A DNA stretch of 64,000 bases from Ramazzottius varieornatus (taxonomy: Eukaryota; Tardigrada; Eutardigrada; Parachela; Ramazzottiidae). Below, one piece after another: positions 11,941 to 22,625 of the stretch. The stretch spans positions 2,312,463-2,376,462 of the forward strand of contig BDGG01000006.1 of the NCBI GenBank assembly GCA_001949185.1. The letters run 5' to 3'. Within the stretch, counting starts at the first letter, position 1; each line of letters begins with the position of its first letter. Under the pieces are notes generated by a model that ran no database searches, had not been told where the DNA came from, and saw nothing but the letters and a program-made list of their open reading frames with translations. Both the position numbers and the translations under genes were made by a program.

Positions 11941-12576
11941 CTACCTAAAGGATTCGGTACGTTTCGAGATTAACATCTTCGAATACCGCAATGAGGATTC
12001 CAGCCCCATGGTGTAATTCGTCTCAGAAGCATAGCATCCAAATATTCGTGCATTTTGGCTTTTTTCTATCGCAGTATATTTTTTTGTTGTACGATTTCTT
12101 AAAAAATCATCGTCTTGGATTTCTGTGTTCAAATCAAAAAAATGGTTGACGCATTGGCACACCATGATATCATTGGCCTTTGTATATTCAGTAAACAAAT
12201 GTATAGTATGCGAATATGTTTCATGACCAGCTCGTCGTAATAAAAAGATCAAATATTGTCCGCAGACCGTGCTCGATTCGGACTGTGACTGATGAGACTG
12301 AGAAATAATGCGGTTCTTTTTTGCCACTTTGGCCAAATGAGGAGAATAGGTTCCTAGTTCTTTTCCAAAAGAATCAAAGGTCTCATTGACACCCGCCTTA
12401 CCCTGGTACAAGGCTACCCAATGGGAGCCCGGTTCGTCGCTCGCATCCGTATTAACAATGCATCCCGAAGACAGTTGAGCGAATTCGGGAACTTCATCGC
12501 TGCTGAAAACTCCTCGAAATATTCGTCTCGTACCAGGATGCGTTCTTAAGGCTCGATCAATCTCTTGGGTGTTCAT
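11941..12576 (-). CDS. Adenain-type cysteine protease of a Polinton
   Basis: An intact 211-residue ORF, close to the ~200 residues usual for the C5 family. The catalytic triad can be placed at His52 (GSHWVALY), Asp68 (FDSFG) and Cys105 (VCGQY), with the spacing seen in adenovirus and Polinton maturation proteases. The ATG at 12576 aligns with the family N-terminus. In viruses this enzyme matures capsid proteins. Here it sits between the capsid fragment and the Cys-rich ORF. There is no stop or frameshift, so the insertion is recent or the ORF is under selection. Family assignment is secure, activity is not shown. Confidence 0.88.
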   Translation of the reverse strand: MNTQEIDRALRTHPGTRRIFRGVFSSDEVPEFAQLSSGCIVNTDASDEPGSHWVALYQGKAGVNETFDSFGKELGTYSPHLAKVAKKNRIISQSHQSQSESSTVCGQYLIFLLRRAGHETYSHTIHLFTEYTKANDIMVCQCVNHFFDLNTEIQDDDFLRNRTTKKYTAIEKSQNARIFGCYASETNYTMGLESSLRYSKMLISKRTESFR

Positions 12577-12597
12577 GATGCAATTTGGCGTTGTTCG

Positions 12598-13320
12598 TTA
12601 ATCTACAGGACAAAATGTTACGAAAAGGTAAGGTTCGATGGGAAGAAAAACTTGTCTTACTTCAATCAAGTTGTCGTAAACCAACATGGCCGCCATCATG
12701 ATCACTTCCTTCAATGGCTCCGCAAAAGAAACTGATACTGAAAGTGTACCCTGCTTGATGAGGTTCATTGGTCCACGACCAGTGGATCCCGGGGTTAAAT
12801 CAAAGCCAAAGATGGTGTTACCCTGTTCAAATCCATCTCGATCGAAATTACATTGACCGTTGGGTTCATAGCGCATGCCCAAAGTATTGAGCAGGCCATC
12901 GTAAGCTTCCAGGCTTTGATGCTTGGGAAAGTTCATATGATACGGTTTGGTTGGAAAGCTTTGTCCATCCACTTCAACACTGAGTTGCGTAATATTATAA
13001 TGTTGAAAGTTGAAGGGTGGTTTTTTAATGCGTCCTTGATAATCCTCGCTGGCTACAAAGCCAAGGAAGACCACTTTGGGTGGAGCACCAATGTGTAAAT
13101 TGGAAATTATGGTGCTTTGCAGCCCACGCACAATATCGGTGGTACGCATGGTTGTACGTTCGATAGCATATTTGATTGCCTGCTTTTGGAGTTCTTCTGT
13201 GACTTGAATCAAGTAATCTGGAGCAGAGATGAACCGCCGAATAGCGATCTTGGAATTACGAATGACAATGTAAAAGCTCGGAGTAAAAGTGAATTTCACG
13301 GAAGTGAAACTAAAATGCAT
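12598..13320 (-). pseudogene. Major capsid protein fragment (C-terminal part) of a Polinton
   Basis: The 240-residue ORF matches the conserved C-terminal part of the double jelly-roll capsid protein of Polintons and adintoviruses (the F54H12.2-like family): FQHYNI, KPYHMNF, a GNTIFGFDLTP segment and a final YDNLIEV. The family protein is usually more than twice this length, and the N-terminal jelly roll is missing. The first ~18 codons overlap the degenerate repeat to the right, so the ATG at 13320 is probably accidental. The fragment itself has no stops. It cannot build a capsid alone. Confidence 0.8.
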
Positions 13321-13564
13321 GGTCTATGATCGGTATTAAATTCAGTTTTATGCTTTGAAACAGAAACAACATGAGGAAGATGAAGTTCTATCTTCCTCTA
13401 ACCATGATATCAAGTTTGGTTTGGATAAATCTAGGCTGTAGACGCTAGAAATAATAATTTAAAGAGCGGACGTCGGTTTGTCGTGGTTTTTAACTGGTTT
13501 CTTTACTTTTTGAGGCCGTAATCTTCTAAATGTGTTTAAAATTGAAGGTATTTTAAGAGTAAAT

Positions 13565-13830
13565 AGCTGTTAACGAGGGATTAAAATACCTTTATCAAAA
13601 CTAAGACTAAACTCCGTGGGACTAAAACTTCATCTCGGAAGTGAAACGAAAATTCAAGGGAGTAAAACGCCTTCGAACGAGAGTAAAACTAAATTCGCCG
13701 CGAGTAAAACTGAGTCGTCTGAACTAAAACTGTATACTTTGAGACTGAATTATTTTACTCTGGAGTAAAACTAAACGCAACACTGTAAGACTGGAACAGT
13801 TCTCGGGTATCCGGAGGGAGTGAAAATTCA
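13565..13830 (+). repeat. Degenerate ~20-bp tandem repeat with GAGTAAAACT core
   Basis: GAGTAAAACT or a close variant (GACTAAAACT, AGTGAAACG, GAGTAAAACG) recurs about every 20 bases, roughly ten times, separated by variable sequence. Two further weak matches lie at 13279-13310 inside the 5' end of the capsid fragment. It is not coding. It may be a decayed minisatellite at the break of the viral element. Confidence 0.6.
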
Positions 13831-13946
13831 ATCAAGGCGGTTGACCGGAAAATGATCGGCTCGAAGCCACTATTTTGTACCCGACAAATAAAATAATCCG
13901 ATTTTGCAGCGAATATTGAAAACAAGGTGGAGCTCTGTGATCGCGT

Positions 13947-16236
13947 TTAGCCGCCTATTTTAATTTCTTTGTCAGTGCCGTCGTCAATATTCGGCGGACC
14001 GTATCCCGGTTCGCTTTTTTCCTCGTCGACCGGCTTGTTCTTCGATGCATTCTGAGAAGTAGACCCTTTCTTCGAATCTTTACTCTCCGTTAGGTCTCCG
14101 TGCGAGCTGGAGGACAACTTTGACGTTTCATACAAAAACCTCCGGAGCTTAGATACCGGCACGTAGCCGGGCTCCATGTTACTCTCATCATCCGTCATCG
14201 GCGGCTTTTTCCTTTGTGTTCCATCCAGCCTGTCTGGTGCAAAGACAGGAAATCTTTTATCAAAATCACTTTGGGGCAAGCCGTCAACGCTCTCAGGTTG
14301 CTGTTGTTGCGGTGTCGGTAGTCTGCGTAAAGCTCCGCTAGGTGATGGTCGTCGGTTCGGCATTGGTCTTCTTCTGCGATTCGGATCAAACTGAGGTCTG
14401 TCTGGCCTTTGGTCCCTGCCGGGAGGGCGTTCTTCTACATCTCGGTCCGGTGCCTGAGGCGGTTCTCTTGGACGCTGGGACTTCTGGAATAATGGTTTTC
14501 TAACCAACGTATCGTCATTCCATGGCTGAACGCTTCTGTCAACTCCAGCATCGGCTTCTGCCGATTCGGCGGATTGCAATGCTTTTTCAGGCCGCTCAAC
14601 TGCTGGCGAAGGAGGTCGTTCTTCAGGTGGCGGGCCTTCTGAAATCTGTTGTATGGGACGTCGAACCATGGGCCGTTGTGGTCGATTTTGAGGCGGAGGT
14701 CGCCTGTTTATTTCCGAAGGGATCTGTTGCTGTACTGAAGGTCTTCCTTCTTGCGGCGGAAACTGCGGCCGGTTTTGTAGAGCACGTTGTCGCGATACTT
14801 GTTGCTCTTTCCGGGGCTGTTCGCCACCCTCTATACCAGGCGGGCTTTCGTCTGTGGGAGGTGGCTGTCGCGGTCGCTGCGGGCGGTATTGTCGCATGGG
14901 AAAGTTTTGAGGTATCTCGCCGGCAAAAATGGGTCGACTCTGCGGAGGTGGTCCTCGCTGGCCTTCGTAATTGGGCGGGTATATTGGAGGTCCATCGCTT
15001 AACTGTTGGCGCGTTTCTTGGCCGTTAAACCCATTATCTGGGGGTAGTCTGTCTTGATCACCGTCAAAGACCGGTCGTCCGAAAAAGCGTGGACGGTACT
15101 GTGGTGGAACAGGTCCTTGTTCGAGTTGATCGGGTTGTTGCATAAACGGAGGCACCATAAATCGTCGCGGTCGTTGTCGTGGATCTTGTTGTTGAAATTC
15201 CGGTGGAAGCTCTTGCTGTCGCAGAACCAGATCTTGTTCACTTAGTCTAGAAAAAACTTGTCCTGAAGCTGCGTCGCGGTTGTCCGAAAAAGCGGAATCT
15301 GCAAGGAGAAACACGTTTACGAAATGACAAGATATCAAGATAATTCCATCGTGCCAGACAAAAGGACATTAATTTTGTAAGTAAATCCCGCCTGCGCGAT
15401 CGAATTTTGCAGTCACAACTTCGGCGTATAGTAGTCAGAAAAAACAGCATTGATGGATGCGAAACAAACAAACCTGATCCGTCTGAGCTCTTCTCCGCAT
15501 TCGTATCACTTTGGCTTTGCTCCCTCGACCGTAACTTCTGCTTTGCAATGGCGGCGCGTCTTCTGTATTCTTGCTCTGCCGCAACTCGTCGCTGCTGCGC
15601 ATCGACCAGCCGATAATCGAAAAACATCGGTCGGTCGTTTGTCCGAAACAACGGTTGCTGCTGCTCCGGACGTTGCGACTGCCTCGTTAAGATATACCCG
15701 CCATTGTGTGTCTCCAAAAAATCTTCGTTTCTTCTGGTCGAAGCAGCCGGTACTCTCTGCATAAAATTCCAGTCTTTGGTTGCGTCATATGCCGTGACCA
15801 CAGCGGCATCTTGTCCGATCGAAGATGAGGCTAGATCTTGATTGTTTAGTTCGTCGAGCATCCAATGTCTGGGTTCTCTTGATGGTCCATCAAGTGTTCG
15901 CGCTGTTCGCGAAGAGCGACCACCTTTGACAGCGCTAAACGAAGAAGATCCAATGTCCAGCTCATTACTTTGTTTCGTGAAGGACGAAGCAGATTTCTTG
16001 AAGGTGATAACGGGAACCAAAGATGGTTCCGCTTTGATCAACCGGCGTCTTTCTGCAGGTGCGTAGAAATTTTCGAACTGCTGAGGATCAAAGTTACTTT
16101 GCGCTCCTTCCCAAGGAAATTGGCCCTTGACGAGATTTAGTACAGTGGCGAAGCCGAGTGCCACGGGTAGAAACGATATCTGTAACGGAATAAAGACGTC
16201 AGAACGAATCAGGGACCAAAGCAATTGACTTACCAT
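13947..16236 (-). CDS. Secreted Pro/Gln/Arg-rich disordered protein
   Basis: Three exons fit: 16234-16236 (only the ATG), 15474-16179 and 13947-15298, totalling 2061 nt, about 686 residues. The ATG lies directly before a GTAAGT donor; after splicing it leads into a hydrophobic signal sequence (ISFLPVALGFATVLNLVKG). Other upstream ATGs meet a stop, which supports this start. The mature protein has no visible fold: residues ~30-235 are mixed polar with a basic Gln/Arg segment, ~250-600 are dominated by Pro, Arg and Gln (PPPQ, RRP, RQR patterns), and the C-terminus is Ser/Lys/Glu-rich and ends in GG. It resembles extracellular matrix, cuticle or adhesive proteins in composition only. It lies on the same strand as the other secreted low-complexity gene, with the Polinton remnant between them. 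Confidence 0.75.
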
Positions 16237-17206
16237 TTTTCTCCGCCGCAGCACATGAAAGCGAAATTCCGATCACATTGTAAATGAAAACGTAGAAGTT
16301 TCAGATTACGGTAGACCAACGCACTTGGTTTCATGTAGTAATTAAGTGGGGCAGTGAAACAGAAAATTGCCTCAGAGATACCTCGCTTGCGCGTCCGAGC
16401 ACATCATGTAGGTTTTTCGATGCGCCTGGATGACACAAGAATAAGAGCACATCCGAGCCATGGACGCGCTGTACAGTACGTACGTCTTGCCACTCATCTT
16501 TGACGATACTATTCAGCTGCTCGTCGGTTGGGCGGAAAATCACTAGTCAGAAGTCTACGCTTCGGCATCCACTCCCAGACCACAGTACTACTGAAAATGT
16601 ACCTTGTAATGGGCCCGGGAGGCCGCTGGAGCCAGTTCGCCGCTTTCCGAATGAGAACGTTGTCTCTTTCAGTCAAAAATTTAGCGGGAAAAGGAAGACC
16701 ATTTACGGCTGGAAAGCGCAAATTCAAACGAAGAAGCAAACTTTTGTAAAATTTTCGGATAATGAATTCGAGGAAGAGGGCGGGACTCACCTGGATTAGT
16801 GGTGACGTCACCGAGTATGTCACATGGATGACTCATCAGGATGCCCCATTAGCAGTACAGTATGACAAGAAGGACAGCTGTTGCTCGTGCCTGGGCGGTG
16901 TACCCCTCAAATCCCAGCAGGCTCTCTTGGACGTTCAGCTACTCCTGCCACAAACTTCGGCTTTTTTTTCCAGCCGTGGTTCCCAAATCTTCCTTAAAAC
17001 GTTAGGTTAACTTATCGGTGTTTGAAGAGCATTCTCCTCCCGGTACAAACCAGCCGTGGATCGTGGTGGCTGTGCAGGTAGGATGGCTTGCGCGAAATCA
17101 GCAATATCCGATGCTGCAGTCTAGTTTATCTTGAGACGTTCGCCGTTTATTATCCTTTAGATTACTTCAAGTGTCTTCCTTTAAGGTATTGAGGTGGCTG
17201 TTAGAG
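16237..17206. other. Shared upstream region of two divergent genes
   Basis: The secreted protein gene (-) and the Polycomb gene (+) diverge from this 970-bp interval, which must hold both promoters. Short frames at 16500-16823 overlap on both strands and show no family features. No repeat recognised. Confidence 0.4.
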
Positions 17207-20200
17207 ATGGATGACATCCTGAAGCTGAAGAAGGGCGACATTATTCCATGCTTTACCTGTCGTCTGTGCGATGGGGTGTTGATCGACGCCACCACCTTGC
17301 CAGAATGTCACCACGCATGTGCGTCTACGGTTGATTGATCAGGATAATTTTCGCGCTCGAATAATATCAATACGTCTTGACGGAGAGTTTTATAATCTTA
17401 TAGTATTATGTTTGCGGACTGAAATCATTTCTGGTGTTTTTCCAGTCTGTCGCTCATGCCTGGTACACTACTGCACGCGAACCAACGTCGATGTCTTTAC
17501 CTGTCCGGTGCTGGACTGTGGTGCTGAAATTCACACGTCAAGACCATTGGAGAAGATCAAGTAAGTTCGGTTTCTTCTGGCTGGCCGACACTTGATTTAG
17601 CTGCATTTCATTTCCGATCGAAGCTTACCAAGCAGGACAGGTTTATCGTTTATCAAAGACACTAAAATTCGGCGTCGTTGGGGTTACCACAATTGTAATT
17701 GACTTTCCGTAGTTTAGTCTAGTGCCAAACGCTTTTCGATTGCAGAAACGATACAACTTTGCAAACCGTGGTTTATAAATTGTTTCCAGATGCCTATGAA
17801 GGTACGGCGGCGTTTTCAGTTTTTTTTTGCTGTCTGGTCTGCGTACCCGTCAGACTGTACCCCCTTCCCTTACAGACGAAATGCTAAAGCGCCGAGAGTT
17901 TTACCGATTGCACCCGCAGACAGGTAATGGACAGTTGCTTAAGAATTATCAATTGATAATTGTAGGGTGAATTTAATAGTATGGGCTACAGTGCTTTTTG
18001 CGCGCTCGCTGAGTCCTGACGTTGTTGTATTGTTTTTCAGTGTTCCCCGGCTACCTTCACATGCAGCGAGAGCTGACACGAGAAGAGCTCGGAATTATTC
18101 AGAATCCTAGCTGGCTGCCTCGACCGGTGCCCAAATCAGCCATCGTGACACTTCGATACCTATGCGTTGTCTCGTAAGGACAGTGATTTGGTTCCATCGT
18201 TTCGGTATGAAAGACCGCGTTTCACATGTGCGCAACTCACTTGTTTCAGTGATCGTGCACCGGCCCCGAAACGACTCCTGGAGAAAGATGTGCAGGTCAG
18301 TCGAGCCTATCGAAGATGACCGTACTGATTTTACCTTATGCTACAGCGGGTGGTGATATGGTCGATTTACATGAGTTTTGAGCCGTTTTCGAAATCTGGT
18401 CGACAGTTCATCTGAGGTTCTACTTGTGACAGGTCAAGAAGCAGTCGGTACTGCGTTACTCCGTCGGGACGGACGCAACATTTGCTGACTTGAAGGAGAC
18501 CGTCGGAGTCATGTTCCATCTGCCGCTAGAGTATCCCGTATGCACCCGTTAATCCTTGGGAATTACTCGTACTAGTGCGCAGACAATTTTGATTTATTGT
18601 GTCAGGTGGTGGTCCTGCTCACAAACATCATTATGGAGGACACTTCATCTTTGAGCGACGTCATTCGTTTCTTTCCCACAAAGCAGGTATGAATGCATAA
18701 CCCTGCGTTGTGCTCAGTAATGAAAGTTTTACCGGTCGAAGTCTTTTACGAAATTCGTCAGCTGGCTGATTCCCTAACTGTGTCTTTTTGGTGTTCTGAT
18801 CATTTGTTTTTTGTTCAATCCTTAGCCTGGTGCTCTGGCTTTTGACTTCGTTCTGACCGATATCACGTCCTTTCCTGACCATGTCAGCATGGAAGCAGCC
18901 ATCCTACGCACAATCCGCCGATTACCACCGGTCGGCGCGCCGATCTCAGTGACCTTTCCCTCTACTTCAGCGTTCTCGTTTTCGGACAATGTCCCACTTT
19001 CCGCAAATCCACGCCGCTGGCGAAAGTCGAGAAAACGTGCCGGAACAAACACGTCCAACATCTCCACTATATCGAAAATGCCAAAGACCACCCTGCGCAA
19101 TGAAACGCTGTACCCACCCATCCAACCTCCTTCGATCGTCAAACGAAAACGTGGCCGTCTGTTCAAGAGTTCTGCTGGTCTACAAAATGCCTCTTCATCT
19201 CGAGCCATCCTCAGTATGGCCGAAGAAGCTTATTTCGACCTGAACGGGCCGCCATCGTCGCCAGTGGCGTCGACCTCAAAGTCGCTCCAAGAAGAAAGTG
19301 ACAGTGATGTAGCAATTGAGTTTCCCGTCAAGAGAAAACGTGGCCGACCCTCGACAAAGAAGCGTCCTCAAGCGTTGAAACCTGATTCGCAGCGTACGCG
19401 CCTCAACGGCATAAGCGTCAGCGATGTGCCGTTTGGCTTTCCTGCGAAGAAGACGCGTGGGCCTGATAGGAAGAAGCGAAAACCTCGTCTGCAAGTGCCA
19501 ATGCAGGATGCTCAGCCTCTGGTCCTGAACGTCGACGAAGCGCAACCGTTTCCCATGGCAGCATCCATTGCCGTATCGCAGGATGAACTTGTCCACAATG
19601 TCGAATCAGAGTACGCGGATATTTGCTCAAAATATGACCGACTCAAGTTGCAAATGCCGAAGCTCGAAGAACAGCCAGTCTCTACGGTCGAAGATGTTGT
19701 GTTGCCGGTAAAGGAATACTTCGCACAATATTTCGACGGTCCATCAAGGTCGAGCGTGAAGGAAACTGACGACGACGACAACGACGGAGCGCTGGCCGAC
19801 TTGATTCGAAAGAGTGCTGTGGAGATCGAAAGCCGTCTGGCCGCGAGCGACATGGATCTGAAGATTGTGATCGGGAGTAGGAAACGCAACAAAAGGAAAG
19901 AAGTCAGAATGGGCGATTTGGGGAGTTCGTCAAGAGCGCAGGTGCACATGTCGGAGCGCATTCGTGCTCATCTGGACGAAATAATGGAAGGTCCAACTGA
20001 GAGTCTGTACATGGACCACGGCTATGTTGCCGAGCCCAAAGTCGAAAAGTCGGACGAAGCCCGCTCGTTCAGTGGTCCAAAAGGTGAGACCGATGCGCCA
20101 TTTATCACATTTATCCATACGTTGCAGTCATGTTCGAAAACTTTTTTCCTAGTACTGATTAACTTATTCGTCTGTAGAGCTGGGGTATTCTTTAGCTGAC

Positions 20201-20473
20201 TATTCTGGAAGTTTGGTCACTCAGCTCGTCACGTTGAGAGGTGATCTGGAAAGAATTTTCTGTGCAAGCAGCAAATCGGGCGGAAGACAGTCTGAAAGTA
20301 CGGCTTCGGAGGGCAACGAGTTGCGTGGACAATCGGACTCTGATTCAGTGACAAGTCATGCTAGCAAAGCTTGGAGGGACCAGCAGGATGGAAAAAGCGA
20401 GAGGGGTGAAGTGTTTGAGGCACCAGCGAACAGTACTCGTTTCTTCTCGCCTTCGCTAGTCGGATTAGCCTGA
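17207..20473 (+). CDS. PCGF: Polycomb group RING finger protein (PCGF/Psc type)
   Basis: Ten exons fit: 17207-17318, 17446-17560, 17746-17801, 17876-17923, 18041-18173, 18250-18295, 18433-18537, 18606-18686, 18826-20083 and 20178-20473; 2250 nt, 749 residues. The RING runs over residues ~18-62 (CRLC, ECHHAFCRSC, then CPVLDC), followed by the family motif VVYKLFPDAYEDEMLKRRE. The last zinc pair is Cys-x4-Cys instead of the usual Cys-x2-Cys. A RAWUL ubiquitin-like region lies near residues 165-260 (VLRYSVG, SDVIRFFPTK). The long C-terminal part is charged and disordered with AT-hook-like KRKRGR, RKRGRP and KKTRGP motifs, recalling fly Psc/Su(z)2 more than short vertebrate PCGFs. By family, it pairs with RING1 in PRC1 to ubiquitinate H2A and compact chromatin in the nucleus. 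Confidence 0.88.
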
Positions 20474-21506
20474 AGTAGTGTTGGTTAATTTTGTACTGAA
20501 CTCTTTGTTGTAATTTCTTTCGACTTTCCAGACTAGCTAGAGAACTACGTACAGGTTGTTTCGGAGCTTTACAGAGTTGAGACTTTGAATCTCTTATTGC
20601 AGTATTTTCGCTGTTTGTTTCTTTCGATGAACGATCGTTGAATTACCATATCACGTTTTTTAGAAAAATTTGCCGCAACTGTAAATTAAACAAACGTTCT
20701 TCGAATTAAGTTAGCTATCGACGGTATTTATTTCTAGCCGACATTCGGATTGTCGTGTACGTTGTTTGCTGGCAAATACATCATTCGAGCGAGACGGGTC
20801 ACAGATTGCAGCAACTGGCGCTGGGAAGCTAGCCCAATCCAGTTTTCGCACCTGAGCTTATTCTGGCTTGAGTACTACGGCGTGAGTCTTCGGAAACTTG
20901 GTATACTGTAGGGTAACAACGCAACGTGACAGCTGAGGTTTTCCATTCTGGCAAAGTTCAGCTCACCATACCGACGGTATTCTCGTACACACGAGCCACG
21001 TGATTTTTCAAAAAGCGTAAGGTATCTTACTACAATGTAACAGATGCATCCCTGCAGATGCAAACTTTTGACTAGCAGTGGTCTTCACAAGACTACAGCT
21101 CCGGTGTACAACTTACGCTCCAAATAAACTAATCAAAAACTTCCCCTGCAGGAATGCATTCCTTACACTGCAGTATGGTGACATAGGTTGCTCTGTAGGC
21201 CTGTTGATGAACCTGTAGACAATGTCGATTGCGCAGAGGCATGTACGAGTACTCGAAATTGACAAAATTCGCAGTAGTCACCATAATCAAGTTTCACGGC
21301 GTTAGGGCGCCCGGCTACAGCTGCTGATAAGATAATAACAATAGTATGTCGATGGCGCTGGAATTCTGCGCAAAACTATCTACGAAACAAAATCGGACCT
21401 AGCTGTCTCGTCAAAGATGGTTCTCATTACGGTTATCTACCGCATATTTAACCGAAGCCCTCAAGGCCGCACCTCTCAGCCGCTCGAGCAGGCTTGACGA
21501 ATAAGT
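20474..21506. other. Intergenic, no gene recognised
   Basis: No convincing ORF, RNA gene or repeat is visible between the Polycomb gene and the next ORF. It includes the Polycomb 3' UTR. Confidence 0.4.
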
Positions 21507-22625
21507 TTGGCTCACATATCGATATTCGGACTGGAGCGATGCAGCCGGACAACAACACGCCGGAGCAATTGCCGATCGACTTCACTCGGCCATCGAGGTT
21601 CATTATTGATTTCACCCAAGTCCGACCCAGACCAAAACCCAGCGCATCATCCTGCGTCAGACGTTTTATCGCGGAAAGCGGTTCGTGTTCAGGCTGACGC
21701 TGTATCCAGCTGTCGCCGGCCTTCCGTATCTGAGAATCCAAAGGATTATCTGAAAATCCGATCGCGACGCTTGAATCCACAAGATGTCTTGTACGAGGGG
21801 AGACACAATGCCTTTACTAGGAAGCCACCTGTTGCATTGCACGATGGGGTTACTAGGAAATGGTATCCACCCGTTAGCCCTGTCGGGTATGGTTGCACTG
21901 CAGAGCGTCCCTCACAACGCATCACACCTTCTGCACGTCACTTCGGACGTAGCGGTGGTCCCGGAACCCTTCAAGCTACTACATCAGATCTTCTACCGCA
22001 ACAAACTGTGCACGGAAAATCTGCAAAACACCATGGACCAAGAGAACCTTCGAGCCCCAAAGGGATCCCAGCTAGGTCAGTTGTCCATGCACCGACTTCG
22101 AAGCTAAATTCCCGCGTCACAAAAAGCCTCTCAACGGCATTGCCTTCGAATTCCAGCAGTTTCAAAGAGACACCTACACGCAAACGAAGGGAAAACAAGC
22201 TGCAGTTAAATATTGCTAAAACTCTGCCACAGTCTGGTACGATAGTATCCGAGAAACCTGTGTTACCCGTGGCCAAAACTTCAGCGGAGACCGCCGGAAT
22301 CGAAAAAGAACGAAAAAGTTCACCCTCTTCCAGAGAGGAAAAGCTGGAACTGTGCAGGTCCCATCTCAGTTATGGCTACCAGGATGGGCCATGTCCCAAC
22401 TCACGTATTGTTTTCAACGTGGACCCAGTCCGTCAGCCCGCCTGTACCCTTCCACGGCTGCCGCTGCCAGCGACCAAATTCACCACAGGCCAGGTTCGCC
22501 TCTCCAGTTCCAGTTCCACTTCCACACACCGAAAAGACGTCTGGGGAACTACCGCTCGCAAGATGGCTGGTGTGGCGGTTGCTGTCTGGCTGACTTATAG
22601 TTTCGTGACATACCGCTGTCGGTAA
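21507..22625 (+). CDS. Unknown ORF, basic Ser/Pro-rich
   Basis: A single open frame of 372 codons, much longer than chance ORFs nearby, rich in Ser, Arg, Pro and Thr. It has no recognisable domain. A short hydrophobic stretch (MAGVAVAVWLTYSFVTY) lies 16 residues from the end and could be a C-terminal membrane anchor. The start is uncertain: the first ATG is at 21507, and upstream exons cannot be excluded. Another open frame overlaps it at 21784-22107, so the coding frame rests on length alone. Confidence 0.45.
   Translation: MAHISIFGLERCSRTTTRRSNCRSTSLGHRGSLLISPKSDPDQNPAHHPASDVLSRKAVRVQADAVSSCRRPSVSENPKDYLKIRSRRLNPQDVLYEGRHNAFTRKPPVALHDGVTRKWYPPVSPVGYGCTAERPSQRITPSARHFGRSGGPGTLQATTSDLLPQQTVHGKSAKHHGPREPSSPKGIPARSVVHAPTSKLNSRVTKSLSTALPSNSSSFKETPTRKRRENKLQLNIAKTLPQSGTIVSEKPVLPVAKTSAETAGIEKERKSSPSSREEKLELCRSHLSYGYQDGPCPNSRIVFNVDPVRQPACTLPRLPLPATKFTTGQVRLSSSSSTSTHRKDVWGTTARKMAGVAVAVWLTYSFVTYRCR

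Larger units (their letters stand above)
11518..13320 (-). mobile_element. Polinton/Maverick (adintovirus-like) remnant
   Basis: Three collinear minus-strand ORFs are packed 22-76 nt apart without introns: the C-terminal part of the major capsid protein, an adenain-type protease and a small Cys-rich protein. That spacing and order are virus-like and unlike the split host genes around them. No polymerase B, integrase, packaging ATPase or penton gene is visible within the window, so this is a fragment of a 15-20 kb element. The capsid gene is cut at its 5' side, where a degenerate tandem repeat begins. Terminal repeats were not found. Confidence 0.85.
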
